NCBI RefSeq assembly: GCF_016545825.1
Contig: NC_052614.1
Span: 27,739,669-27,803,668 of the forward strand
Length of the DNA stretch: 64,000 nt
Direction of reading: 5' to 3'
Source: Eucalyptus grandis
Taxonomy: Eukaryota; Streptophyta; Magnoliopsida; Myrtales; Myrtaceae
Shown here: positions 1-11,362 of the stretch, one piece after another
Layout: each line of letters starts with the position of its first letter
How positions within the stretch are numbered: position 1 is the first letter of the stretch
Notes under the pieces: generated by a model
The model's database searches: none
What the model was told of the DNA's origin: nothing
What the model saw: the letters and a program-made list of their open reading frames with translations, nothing else
Translations under genes and position numbers: made by a program

Positions 1-1227
1 GGTAGTATCCAACAAGGAACTACAAGAGGCGGGAAAAGCAACAAGGACGGTGAACATCACAAGGGAATCTCTAGATCTTGATGCTCGATATGAAGTTGAA
101 AAACTAGGTGTCATGAGGGTCTTCTCAAAATTTTAGATTCCGACTTAGAACAAACACATTTTCTCCGTTTTCACAAGGCCGTGCTTTGAGCTCTCTAATC
201 TTGATCCACAAGTCCGACTGGTTCAATTTTCTCCTTTCAAGATATACTTGCAGATATTTTCTCATCAATCTCACCAGATAAACTCAAGAACAATGTCTTA
301 ATACTCTCCACAAAGTTTGAGCTTGACCTAATGATTAAAGAATGCGTACTCGTTGACTTTGTGAAAGTGCGGCTGAATTTTTTTCTTGGGGGCCGCGGGA
401 GAGAACTCATGCGTGTATTTTTTTTTTTTTTCAATTGCCGACCTCAATTGTCTCTCTAAAACCCTAAATTTGTGAACCCCTCTTTATATATGCTATGAGT
501 TAGGGTTTCTTTTCAGAGAAAAATTTCTTACTTTCCTACATTGGACTCTAAGAGGTATACCCTATCTTTAGAAATAGGAAACACTCCTATTATCTCTTGT
601 GATTTAAATTGTGATTGTATCAAGTTTTATTACTCCCGAAGTTTGACTTTAATTAATCAATTTTCCAACTTGGCACCCTATGCACAAATTTCGGCCAATA
701 TGTTGGATCAAAGGGCTTGGCCAAATTGAACCGTTGGCTTAGCCAATTAATTCAATTAAGCTTAGAATCTCCCTCACTTAAGTTCACTGACTCCATTGTC
801 ATTAAATGGGCTCAATTAAAATACTCATAATATCTATATGCAATTTAACTAATGTCTTTATTAAGTAGTTGATATTGATCCTTAATTTTCTATGCAAATG
901 AATGATTAGATCAGTTGCCAAAATTTAAGTGTCAGCATGTTTATATATATCACCATCGAGCAAGTATACTTTAATGCTTGCCTTTGAATTTTTTGTCCTT
1001 CGACTAGCTAGGATTCTTTAAATATTCCACAAATGATCGTTTCCGATCTTCTTGATCTTTAGCCAAAACATTGTTAATGTTGACCATCTAACCCTATTCT
1101 AGATCGATGGCAACATCTTGATTTCTGTTATTACAGTTTTGGGCCAATTTTTTCATATTTTACATTCAAATGCCATTTGAGCTACTTTTTTTATTATTAT
1201 TATTCTTGTTATTACGGTCTATTTGTA
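1..1227. other. Unassigned AT-rich intergenic stretch
   Basis: No gene could be supported. A short minus-strand frame at 237-434 is rich in Ser and Thr and resembles no family I recognise. A TATA-like tract near 485-492 followed by GTTAGGGTTT looks like a promoter or LTR start region, but no downstream reading frame backs it. The part from about 740 to 960 is related to 49890-50110. This may be the outermost part of duplication arm A or a worn LTR. Confidence 0.4.
740..960 (+). repeat. Diverged repeat related to 49890-50110
   Basis: Blocks such as ATCTATATGCARTTTAACTA and CAAAATTTARGTG occur in the same order and spacing here and at 49890-50110. Divergence is high. It could be an outlying piece of the segmental duplication that also joins 1228-19905 to 57556-62220, or simply an old dispersed repeat. 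Confidence 0.45.
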
Positions 1228-2310
1228 CTCACTGGGGGATTTTGTGTTGAAAACTTTTTAATCTGAGAATCTTTTAGATGTCGAGATACAAGCTTTAACC
1301 GCGAGCGTTGCACGGTTTTGAGCATAATTCGGTTTGAAACTATCTTTCGAGGTTACATGTATAGTGAACTTTTGAGTAAAGCAGTCATATGGGGCAAAAG
1401 AATTGGCAAAATGGGTTCATATGGACATATATGTCTTCAATTTCTCTTCATTTCCCAGCCTCGTTAATTTTCTTGTTCATATCTTTTACTTCTTATTGTT
1501 ACTTTTGAGTAGAAGATAAATTAAGAGGAGTGAGACGCTGGTTGATCTTGGTTGACGAACCAGAAAGCAGTCTCAAACTCTGAAATTCAACATCGTCCCT
1601 AACGATCTTCAGAAATGTCTACGTGGAAGTAATTACAGAGTCTCCTAGTTATGACGAATGAGCACCCGACAAAGCATTTTCTCTATTGGACGGCAAATTC
1701 CATGGAATATTTAGTAGATTAAGTCAAAGTGTGCGACTTAGAACTTACCAAATTGATTTGTACCAGTACTTTTTAATGACTAAATTTTTGGAACTCTTTA
1801 GTTCGAGAATGTGAGGAAACATCATCGATCCCCTTTCATTTTTCGAGTTCTGCTAGTCTAACTATGGATCTATATCACCTAAATCTTAAAAGTATATATT
1901 AAATCAGATTTCAAATTACATTAGTATTCATCTCAGGGAACAGTTTATTCAAGTTTTTGCTTTGCTCAATGTAACATCATGAGGTTATTAATTTTTGTGG
2001 TCAACGAGTGAATTTTTTCAACATGTGATAGAGCGGTCAATCTTGATAAAATTTATTCTTCAGGAGTGACAGAATGAAGTTAAGTACTTATTATCACTTG
2101 CTAGTTTATATGATAAATAAAAACTAATGCGGATGACCTGACATTTTATCGTTTTGTTCTTTCGATAAATTCAAAGTCAATGAGATATTGTCTTTATTAG
2201 GTGGCCTACTCTATGGAAGAATCGAAGTTCCCGAGGTCAAAAGTTCATTATTTTTATCATGAAGACTGATTTGGTGAAAAATTTAAGAGATATCACCATG
2301 TGGAGTTTGA
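1228..2310 (+). repeat. Segmental duplication arm A, part 1
   Basis: Colinear with 57556-58615. Shared landmarks in order include GGGGGATTTTGTGTT, GAGATACAAGCTTTA, GTTGCACGGTTT, GGGGCAAAAGAATTGGCAAA, GACGAACCAGAAAG (GGCGAACCAGAAAG in arm B) and GTTTGACAAA. In the sense of the CYSTM relic, which lies on the minus strand, this is the 3' flank. No coding role is evident. Homology breaks near 2307 and resumes near 4098, so about 1.8 kb in arm A has no partner in arm B. Confidence 0.8.
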
Positions 2311-2370
2311 CAAAATGCCAGTGCACAATACTGAATGGCAATTGCATTTTCTTTCCTTTAATCTCGTACT

Positions 2371-2420
2371 GTATGTATGTATGTATGTATGTATGTATGT
2401 ATGTATGTATGTATGTATGT
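2371..2420. repeat. (GTAT)n microsatellite
   Basis: About twelve perfect GTAT units. It lies in the stretch of arm A that is missing from arm B. Reading frames of repeated Met-Tyr-Val-Cys across it are artefacts of the tetramer. Confidence 0.95.
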
Positions 2421-2589
2421 TTCTATATATCTATGTATGTACGCATGATCTTACACGATTGGTGAGCGTATGCACTGTAATTTGCTCAAAAGTAGAACAC
2501 ATGAACAAATAATTTATTTCCCAGGTTAAGCTGAAAATCAGCTAGCACTAACTGTGTGGACAATACTGGTATTATTTTGATGGAGTACC

Positions 2590-3510
2590 TGATATAGCTA
2601 GTATAAGTACCTAGAGGGGGGTGAATAGGTATATAAAGGATTTTTCTCGATAATTGCACAATACTAGATAGTTGATAGATTTGAGACAAACAATAATCAA
2701 AGTAAGACTGAGAGAAGAGAAAATTGAACACGCGGTTTATAGTGATTCGGCTTATTTCAAGCCTACGTCCACTCTTCTGCACTGACAGCCTATTGGCTGG
2801 ATTCCACTATGAACAAAGAGATGTTACAGCGATGTTCTTCCTTGATTTCTTGGTGTAGATGATCTACCACACTCGCTCAAGGTATCACTAAGTATAGACA
2901 CTCTTTGTGTATACAATTTCGCTCAAAATGTATCGACTAATAATCAATGTGCTTCAGACTCTGAAATTTCTCTATCGATCATGCACTAAAGCAACTAGAA
3001 CGTCTTCCTTTTATACTCATTTATGCCATCATACCCATTGGCACTTACCAAAGGAATTTCTCAAATCTATCCGTTGGACGGAATCAATCAAGAAGATCAT
3101 TTGAGCTATTAAAGGAACCTGACGATAGCCCATCAATCCTGTTCGCTCATACAATCAGGATATTGGTTTCCAAGAATAGAACCTTCCAAGAATATTTCGT
3201 CGACCATCGGATCTTCAAACGATCTTGATTATGAATAAAAGAATCCGTTATTTTTATCCAGCCAAGAGATCTTCTCTAGAGGATAGGACTAAATCCTCAA
3301 CCAAATACTTCGGCTCTGGATTGCCTTCGTCACTGGATTAGAAAGAACTGTCAATGAGAATAGTCTTGAGTCTTGAGTCTTGAGTCTTGAGTGCAGAGTC
3401 TGGTGATCTGAAAGTCTTCAGACTCTAAACAGAAGATATGTATTTATCCAGACTAGACTGATAGAAATGTTTTGTCAGTTTCAAAATATTCTGGAAAGAT
3501 TTCTCCAACA
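2590..3510 (-). mobile_element. Solo LTR of a Ty1/copia family, copy 1
   Basis: On the minus strand the element begins TGTTGGAGAAATC and ends CTATATCA. It is flanked by a perfect 5-bp direct repeat GTACC at 2585-2589 and 3511-3515. The motif GGGGGGTGAATAGGT (minus strand ACCTATTCACCCCCC) near its inner end is, from memory, common near the 3' end of plant copia LTRs. No internal domain or second LTR is present, so this is a solo LTR of 921 bp left by recombination. Related copies lie at 41977-42878 (opposite orientation) and 51423-52421, with a possible fourth at 39313-39722. Confidence 0.88.
3362..3392. repeat. Heptamer tandem repeat inside solo LTR
   Basis: Four units of GTCTTGA. The sister LTR at 41977-42878 carries the same heptamer on the other strand (42069-42113) with more units, so the array length varies between copies of the family. 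Confidence 0.9.
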
Positions 3511-3515
3511 GTACC

Positions 3516-4097
3516 TTGCCTTTGTTGTGTCGTGCTTGATCAGCTTCTACATATTTGCATAAGTTGCTGTCAAGATAATTGAAGTGTTTACACTGAATCT
3601 GTAAACTGATTTTTCTAGCTGTAACATTATTCATCCTTTAATTACCATCTAGTTCTTGCAATGAAGAACTCTCTCTTAGGATGATGCTCGCAACTGTTGT
3701 CCATAAGAAAACTTCAAAAGGTGTCTCTCAAGTGTACCTAATGGCAAATGCAGTCTTTTTGAAAAACAGACAGCTTACAGTTGATGTCTTTTCTTAAGAA
3801 TTTGCATTTTTGTCTTCAATTACGAATAGATGATGCGATCTAGATGAGTGAAAAGAAAAATATAATGAATGAAGAGGGGAAATCTTTGAGCATCATTCAT
3901 TACAGATAATGCAGGAAACTGCATTGAATACGGGAAATCTTTGCATTATCATGCTGCTGAATCGAATAGAACATTTTCAATGATTCAATATCAAAATTAA
4001 AGAGAAATACGGGAAAATATCAATTGGACATCATGGTGAGATTCCATTTTAGAAAGAAATGACCCAAATTTATTCAACAAGTTCAAACATAGAATGA
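3516..4097. other. Arm-A-specific sequence without gene
   Basis: Together with 2311-2584 this is the sequence that arm A has and arm B lacks; the solo LTR landed inside it. No domain, inverted termini or poly(A) tail was recognised. It may be an older insertion, or sequence deleted from arm B. Confidence 0.5.
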
Positions 4098-4342
4098 ACA
4101 AAGATAGCTAGAAGGAGTCCATTCCTCATCGGTGCTAGAGCAGAGATCAGAAGTAAGCGTCCAAGAGACAGCAGCAACAAAGAGTAGCCAAACTGTAAAT
4201 TCACAGCAAAAAAAGAAAGAGTAGGACTCATCACATAAGCGGCAACTTAAATTGCCTGTTCAATAACTGATCATATTGTTGCATCATAGTTCACTACTTC
4301 TAACCAAATCATTTTTTTCTTATTCTAATTACTGTCGACCAT
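4098..4342 (+). repeat. Segmental duplication arm A, part 2
   Basis: Colinear with about 58610-58855, sharing GCGTCCAAGAGACAGCAGCA, CACATCACATAAGCGGCA, AATAACTGATCATAT and CATAGTTCACTA. It carries the last exon of the CYSTM relic on the minus strand. The copia element follows directly at the ACCAT target site. Confidence 0.85.
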
Positions 4343-4343
4343 T

Positions 4344-4729
4344 TGATGGGTTTTATATTTGATGGGCCAAGTTAAGCCCGTCCACCTATGTTGGGCCAAA
4401 ACCCGCCCCGTATGTGAATGGCCCATAAGAGGAGAGGGCAGTGAAAATAACTGCAATATATAAGAGGGGGATAAGGTTACTTGTAGCGTAACAGAGAAAA
4501 TATGCTTCACTATTTTTTCTTCCCCTTGAAGCAATATACTCTCTCTTGATGAACAAAACTCCAAGGTTTCAAAGGATTCCTCTGAGACTGCAATGATACT
4601 TAATCTATGGCAATCAAGGTATGTCTGTCTTCGATCGGTATTACATGTTTCCGGGCACGTTTCCGTGTTCGTTTTCAGTATTCGACCGTTTGAGTATCAA
4701 ATCAATTTTTAGGAATTTGTTTCTCAACA
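4344..4729 (+). repeat. 5' LTR of copia element
   Basis: 386 bp, TG to CA. It matches 10951-11362, except that the right copy has an extra block of about 22 bp after GGGCAGT and other small differences. A run resembling a transcription start region (ATATATAAGAGGGGG) lies near 4455-4470. Confidence 0.92.
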
Positions 4730-4730
4730 T

Positions 4731-4742
4731 TGGTATCAAAGC
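4731..4742 (+). other. Primer-binding site, tRNA-Met type
   Basis: TGGTATCAAAGC lies one base after the 5' LTR. It differs by one base from TGGTATCAGAGC, the usual site in plant LTR elements. Confidence 0.88.
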
Positions 4743-6180
4743 AATGTTGTTCATGTTTCCCGATCGTTGTTGATGTTTATAAATCGTTTTTGGTCAAAAT
4801 TTCGAGAAAGGTTGTCGTCGGATGCTCGGGGATGGAAATCCTGACACTTGCTCTCATTTGCCCCTCTTTTTTTATTTTTGATAGTGCAAGGTCATAGTTC
4901 TCATCGAGACGAGAAAAACAATGGTTGGATCGCCGGCAGAGACTGCCACACACGGTCGGAAGGTGCCACACGCGGTCAGAAGGTCCAGCGTCGTTAGCGT
5001 GCATCTGGCACGTGCAGCGCACACGTCTATGCCATTTTTATGAATTTGCCCCTATTTTCTTTAAAATATTACGTTTTTGCCATTGACAGTTGTTTTTACA
5101 TTTATTCCCTTATTGTTTGACATTATTACTATTTTGCCTCTAGCTGACCCGTTGACCCGACACATTGACCGACCCGATCATCCATGGACCATTGACTAGA
5201 GTTGACTAGCAAAAAAAAAAAGAAGAGGAAAAACATGTTTTTTATTTTATTTTGTTCGTTGTGGATTATATATAATCCCTTTTGTTCTGCATTTGTTGCG
5301 GAACCATGATGCGTTTTGTATGCATGCCTATATTTCCGAGAACAGATGAACAAAAGGCGAGACTTCAAGGGCTAAAAACATAATTAGTTAATTATATGTG
5401 GAATGATGGTGATGTAGTATCACACATAGTTGGGGTCAATTAGATGATACAAGAAATCATCTGGAATGATTATCCTATGTCGGATTTTCAAAATGTGCCA
5501 GCCTTAATGAACACTCTTCCATCAAAATAGCAAGTAATGTTAGATCGTCTATGGAAGGTTGACGCGGCCTCGGATTATAGAAGGCTTGAAATAGCTTTTG
5601 TAAAAAAATACTATAGAATCGAGGCAATCAAGACTTCAACCCTCAAGTTGAGTGTCACGTGGCGCAAAATGAATGCGCCTTGGAGGAGCCATGAGGGCTC
5701 TCCGAAAGTCTTTTCATGGTTTACCAATGTGCCTTCAGAATTCTCAAAGGATTTTACTTGGAGGTTAGAAGAGACTTTCCCACTTTGAGATAGATGAGAT
5801 TATTTGGGTATAATTATTTATTTTTCTTAGATTAGTTTGAGATATTTTAGGTGTAAATATCTCTTTCTATGTTGATATATTTCCTCTGAATATATTACTT
5901 AGTGTAAATGACATGTTTAATTATTGAAAGTTTAATGTTATCTATCGTTGTGAATTAGTATGTTAATTTACAATTCTTTGTGGGAAGTTCAAGAAATTTT
6001 TAGTGATTTTGATGAACTTATTTTTGCATGAACGATTATATTAATAATAATTTTAAGTTAAGATTTTTGGATGATGATTGGAAACATAGTAACTTTTTTA
6101 TTCTGAAACCTTATTTAAAATTATTCATTAATATTATGAGTTTTATGCAAAATGGATGCATAAATTATAGGTATTAATAA
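4743..6180 (+). pseudogene. Copia leader and decayed gag N-terminal region
   Basis: About 600 bp of untranslated leader comes first. From about 5400 short frames read like the start of a copia gag protein (frame 5537-5788 and the stretch before it), but with stops. I could not align it to a specific gag; position between primer-binding site and zinc knuckle is the main evidence. Confidence 0.5.
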
Positions 6181-6183
6181 TTC

Positions 6184-6660
6184 GTGCATATGTGTCTAAT
6201 ATGTTTAGATCCGATGGCTTCAGTAACTAAGAGTATAATTGCTGAGCTGAACAAAGAAGATAAATCGAATGTCAAGAATTGTGAGATATTGAATATGAAA
6301 ATTCAATATATGCTTGAAAAGCAAAAAGTATTAAAAGCTCTTAACCAAGTTATGGAAGAACTTAAAGATGTTGTGCACCACCTTGAGCTAACAAATGACC
6401 GCCTTATGACATTTGAGCAAGAAACAAATATTTGTTGTGCTAGTTCTAGCTCAAAAGGGGCTTCGAGCTCTAAGCGCAAGCGCATCAATTCGTTCAAAAG
6501 GTAAAAGTGCAAGAGATCAAGTCCTTCAAGGAAGGAACTAAGAGTTAACCAACATAAGAGAGGAAAACATCCCCGAGTGAAGAGAATTTCAATGGTAAAA
6601 TGTTATAACTATTATCAGAAGTGCCACTATGCTCGCGACTGTCATGAGCCAAAAAAAGTA
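6184..6660 (+). pseudogene. Copia gag C-terminal region with damaged zinc knuckle
   Basis: Frame 6184-6504 is rich in Lys, Glu and Leu and looks coiled coil (LEKQKVLKALNQVMEELKDV), followed by a serine and basic tail. Frame 6577 onward contains CYNYYQKCHYARDC, a CCHC knuckle in which the second cysteine has become tyrosine. Two frames are needed, so the gene is broken. Confidence 0.75.
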
Positions 6661-6699
6661 AACATCATTTATATTCTTAAGAACTTTGCTTATGTATCA

Positions 6700-7310
6700 A
6701 ATTATATATTCTTAACTAAATCTAATCCTTTATGGACTGTAAATTCGGGAGCAACAGACCATGTACCAAAGGATAGAGATTCCTTCGTGGAATTCCGATG
6801 AGTACCAACTAGAACTAAATGGATTTATGTAGGAAATAACTCTAGAGTTGAAGTAAAATGGATTGGCACATGCCAATTAGATATGCGTGGTGGACGCACC
6901 CTGTTCCTACATGATGTATTATATGCTCCGGAGATTCATCAAAATTTAATGTATGTTTTAGTGTTGGTAAAACTTTATTTTAGTTTGAATTTCCATAATA
7001 ATGATGTAGATTTGTATTTGAATACAAACTACTATGGTTGTGGTTATTTTCTGGATGATTTTATTGTATTGGATGTTGACTATGGAAATGTTAATGTTTG
7101 TTATTCCATCTTCACGTTTTTTAATTCATATGATAATGATGTGAATATATATCATGCTAGACTTAGTCATATTGGCCAACAACGTATGAATAGGCTAGCT
7201 AAAGAGGGATTGTTGGGTAACATTGAAAAAGTCAATTTGTCCTTATGTGAGCATTGCCTAGTAGGAAAAACGACAATGAAATCATTTGGAAAAAGGCAAA
7301 ATAGATGAAT
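6700..7310 (+). pseudogene. Copia protease and GAG-pre-integrase remnant
   Basis: Near 6733 the sequence reads WTVNSGATDHV, the aspartic protease motif with the catalytic Asp of DSGA replaced by Asn. After a frame change, frame 6883-7308 holds the GAG-pre-integrase segment HARLSHIGQQRMNRLAKEGL, followed by a Cys pair and VGKTTMKSF. The loss of the catalytic Asp is read directly. Confidence 0.82.
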
Positions 7311-8275
7311 TTTCTTTGCAATTTATCCATTCTAATATATGTGATTCAATGAATGTGAGAGGAAGGCATGTGGCTATTTATTTCATTACATTTATAAATT
7401 ATTATACTCGATTCGGACATGCCTATTTAATTTCTCATAAATCTAAAACATTGAGTTATTTCAAAAGATTTTTTCAAAAGATTTATGAGCTTGATAGAAA
7501 ATCAATTAGATAAGAAAATAAAAGTATTGAGATCCGATCGAGGTCAAGAATATTTATCTGATGAGTTCATAAATTTATTTGATGAAAAATGAATAAAAAG
7601 ATAGTTGTTTATTCCCTATACTCCTCAACAAAATGGTATTACGGAAATGAGAAATAAAACCCTACTAGAAATGGATAGATCATGATGGCGCATGCTAACT
7701 TACTTATCACCTTTTGCGGTGATGCTTTATTAATTGTTGTCTATATATTTAACCGTATGCCTTCCAAATCAATTATTTCCACTTCATATGAGTTATGGAT
7801 AAGTAGAAAACTAGACTTAAGTTTTCTTAAACCGTGGGGTTATGCTACTTATACTCATGAACCCTCTCACAACTATGAGAAATTAGGTCCTAGAAACAAA
7901 AAGAGTATTTTCATAATATATTTAGAACACTCGAAAGGGTATGTATTTATAGGTGAGCAAGAAAATGAGAGAATAACTGAATTTGGATCATGAGATGTCA
8001 TATTCTTAGAGAATGAATTTTCATAAAAAGGGTAAAATAAATGAGGATTACTCCCTCTTTGAAACCTTGGATCAAGATAATGAACTTAGTAGAGTTCGTC
8101 CAAGTGGGAGTAACATGAGAAGTGAGAAATCAAATTCGACTCATTTCAATTACAACCACCTGATGAGACGATCATCATTATCTAATCCAAGTGGGAGTAT
8201 AATGGAGAATAATATGCAAAGTGTACAATCTCTCATATGGCGAACAAGTCGCAAAAGTATTCATCGTTGACGTTT
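7311..8275 (+). pseudogene. Copia integrase core and C-terminal remnant
   Basis: The core begins FIHSNICDSMNVRG, where the first catalytic Asp is Asn. The later part, VLRSDRGQEYLSDEF and PYTPQQNGITE, preserves the second Asp and the Glu region but is split by stops and frame changes. Frame 7682-7993 continues with FNRMPSK and PWGYATYTHEP, typical of the region before the copia reverse transcriptase. Confidence 0.82.
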
Positions 8276-9330
8276 TGACATTGAAAGAGAAACTTTTATG
8301 GTTGCTTCACGAGATGAAGATAAGTCAAGAAATGTAAATGGGGCTCTAAATTACCCTAGTAAGGAAAAATGGATGCATGCAATGGAGAAGGAAATTGAGT
8401 CAATGAAGTCAAACCATGCCTAGGAATTGGTTGATCTTTCAAAATGACACAAAACCATTGGGAACAAGTGGGTTCTCAAAATAAAGCATAAAGATGATAG
8501 CTCAGTAGCAAAATATAAGGTTCGTCTTGTGGCAAATGAGTATAATCAATATAAATGAATTGATTATGAGGAAACATTTTTTTTCCTGTAGTGAGATTTA
8601 TCTCGATTCGCATTGTTCTGATAATATTAACTAGTATGGATCTTGAGTTACATTAAATGGATGTAAATACTATTTTTTTCAATGGAGAATTAAAAGAAGA
8701 AATATATATGGAACAACCTGTTAGTTTCATTTTGAAATGCCAAGAACAAAATGTATATCGACTTTTGAGATCGATATATGGCCTTAAGCAGTCTTCGAGA
8801 TAATAGCATATACATTTTCATAATGCCATAATGGCATATGATTTTACAATGATTGATAATGATTATTGTGTATATATCCAAAGATCAATTTGTGATCATA
8901 TCATTATATGTTGATGATATATTGATTGCCAGAAGCAATACGAAGTTTGTTAATACTGTCAAAAGTTAGTTATATTTTAACTTTGAGAAAAAAGACATGG
9001 GTGAGACTGCATACATTCTTGGAATTAAGATTTCAAGGGATCATTTGAAGAGATCATTATCTATTTCGCAAGAAACATACATAAATAAGGTTCTTGAACG
9101 ATTTCGTATGCAAGATTGTAAACCCATAAATACTCTTATTACAAAAGGTGAATGATCGAGCAATAGAATGTGTCCAAAGACTTCACAAGAGAAAGAAAAA
9201 ATGTAACATGTTCTTTATGTTAGTGTTGTTGGAAGCTTAATGTGCGCTATGATATGTATAAGACCTTACATATGTTTTGCAGTTGGAATGGTAAGTAGAT
9301 ACCAATCCAATTCAGGTTAAGCACATTGGA
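8276..9330 (+). pseudogene. Copia reverse transcriptase remnant
   Basis: Recognisable pieces in several frames are AMEKEIESMKSN, GNKWVLKIKHKDDSS, YKVRLVANEY and the polymerase motif YVDDILIA near 8904. Numerous stops separate them. This block sits between integrase and RNase H as expected. Confidence 0.85.
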
Positions 9331-9870
9331 AAGTCGTCAAAAGAATACTGAGGTATCTGAAGGGAACTGCTGATTATACGCTAAGTTACCAAGGAAATGA
9401 TCTACGACTTGAAGGCTATTCAAATGTTGTTTGAGGAGGAGATTTAGATAAAATAAAATCTACCTTTGGATTTGCTTTCTTACTAAATAATGGCGCCATA
9501 TCTTGGAGCAGTAAGAAACAAACATGTATAGCCTTGTCCACGATGGAGGCCGAGTTCATGGCATTATCAACAATACAAGAAGGTGTTTGGTTTAAGAGAT
9601 TTTTAGATCATTTAGGTGTTATTAAGAATGTTACAAAGTCATTGTTGGTTAACTGTGATAGCCAAGCAGTAATAGCATATACCAAAGATCCAAAATATCT
9701 TAGCAAGACTGAACATATATACAAAGTATAATTTTGTCAAAGATATGATTGCACAAAAAGATGTGAACTTACAGTATATATCTACGCATAGAATAGTAGC
9801 AGATCTTATGATGAAGCCAATACCTAGATATGTGTTCTGTGGCCATGTAAAATTTCTAAGACTACGTAGA
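9331..9870 (+). pseudogene. Copia RNase H remnant
   Basis: Frame 9534-9731 contains TMEAEFMAL (family STAEAEY-like motif), EGVWFKRFLDHLG, CDSQAVIAYTKDPKY and KTEHI, the end of a copia polyprotein. Later text (QKDVNL, ADLMMKP) continues the domain after a frame change. Confidence 0.85.
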
Positions 9871-10937
9871 AGCTGATGTATTGAATACTGTAATTTCCCT
9901 TAAGTGTTCACATTTAATGAATTTATGTTTTCATTATTAATGCTTATGAGTCTTTGTTTGACGTTTATACATTTTAATACTTAGTGCATCATATAAAATT
10001 GAGAAAGAACGTTGGATAGATAAGTTATTAGCCCACTCACATGGGTAATCGTCTCTATTTACTATATGATAAATAGAGATAAAACAGTTTTTAAGCTTAT
10101 TATATAGGTGATGATCGAGAGTTCAAGCTTAAAATATATATGTCATCTTAATTGAGTGTTAAGATAAGGACATAGTATTTACTATGTTCAAAAGTAAAAT
10201 AACCCATATATTTTACTTTATTTGTCATGATACCAGATGTGAGTTCTAATGAATTCCGTGAAATAGTAGATAAGTGAACTCAAGTTAGACATTAAGTATA
10301 TCTAAACTATCATCTGTATGGTATTGAAAGTGTAGACATACGCTCCATGGAAAATGAGTTAATACTTTAATAAATATTCCATACTACGTATTCATGATAC
10401 GTCCAACAAGAGTGGCAAATGTTTAGATATCAAACTTTTATGCCATGTGAGACTCTTGAGGAAGAGTTCCTCATTTTAGTACCCTCATGACTCTTACTTA
10501 TTCTCAAGATTTCTATTTAGTGTTTGCTATCTTAGAATGTTACCAATAATCATGAATTAATTCGATCTAATGGGAAATTTTTAAAAAAGTAAGTTGAATT
10601 GAAATTGAAAGTTTCAAGGAAAGGGGAAAATCGAGTTTTAAGAATTACATTTTAATTTTGTATTCACTGGTCAACCAATTATGATTTTTTTTTTGGATAA
10701 TATAATTGTGAATACAATATATCATTGTTAAAAGAGATCAAGAGAATATAAATGTGATCAATCGATCTAGGGTAGTGCATACTATATCTAATCAAAAATG
10801 TGATATTCATTATAAGCTACTATATATTCCTAACAAATGTATGGCAACAAGCTCTCAAAGTATACTGGCTGCAATGATTATTTACTGGTATGAATGTTCT
10901 AGAGAGGTAAAGAAAAAGTTCTATTTGGTCCACCATA
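9871..10937. other. Copia 3' non-coding region
   Basis: About 1 kb between the end of RNase H and the polypurine tract with no recognisable domain. The short frame at 10754-10969 runs into the LTR and is not conserved with anything I know. Confidence 0.6.
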
Positions 10938-10950
10938 TGCGAGTGGGAGA
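10938..10950 (+). other. Polypurine tract of copia element
   Basis: ATGCGAGTGGGAGA directly precedes the TGATGGG start of the 3' LTR. This is the expected position and composition for plus-strand priming. Confidence 0.75.
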
Positions 10951-11362
10951 TGATGGGTTTTATATTTGATGGGCCAAGTTAAGCTCATCTGCCCATGTTA
11001 GGCCAAAACACGCCTCGTATGTGAATGGCCCATAAGAGGAGAGGGCAGTTATTTTCTAAGTGAAAATAACTACAATATATAAAAGAGGGGGATAAAATTA
11101 TCTATAGCATATCAAAGAAAATATGCTTCGCTATTTTTTCTTCCCCTTGAAGCAATGTACTCCCTCTTAACGAACGGAACTCTAGGGTTTCAAAGGATTC
11201 CTCTGAGACTTCAACGGTACTTAATTTGTGGCAATTAAGGTATGTCTGTCTCCGTGATATGCCTTCGATAGTGTTACATGTTTCCGAACATGTTTCCATG
11301 TTCGTTTTTGGTATTCGATCGTTTGAGTATCGGATCAATTTTTAGGAATTTGTTTCCCAACA
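10951..11362 (+). repeat. 3' LTR of copia element
   Basis: 412 bp, TG to CA, matching 4344-4729. It ends CCCAACA, directly followed by the target copy ACCAT and then by duplication arm A sequence (GAACAAACTAGATATGAAC). Confidence 0.92.

Larger units (their letters stand above)
4344..11362 (+). mobile_element. Degenerate Ty1/copia retrotransposon with both LTRs
   Basis: Two LTRs start TGATGGGTTTTATATTTGAT and end CAACA. A primer-binding site matching initiator tRNA-Met follows the left one and a purine-rich tract precedes the right one. Between them, in plus order, lie remnants of gag, protease, integrase, reverse transcriptase and RNase H, the copia order. Many stops and frameshifts make it non-autonomous. 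The target repeat is ACCAT (4338-4342 and 11363-11367), with one extra T before the left LTR. The paralogous unoccupied site near 58852 reads GACCCTGAACAAAC, which confirms the limits. Left and right LTRs differ at many positions and by a block of about 22 bp, so the insertion is old. Confidence 0.92.

Noticed and set aside
2259..2512. Frames of repeated Met-Tyr-Val-Cys
   Set aside because: Translation of the (GTAT)n microsatellite.
3362..3392. CRISPR-like or telomere-like repeat
   Set aside because: The heptamer has no spacers and differs from the plant telomere repeat TTTAGGG; it is an LTR minisatellite.
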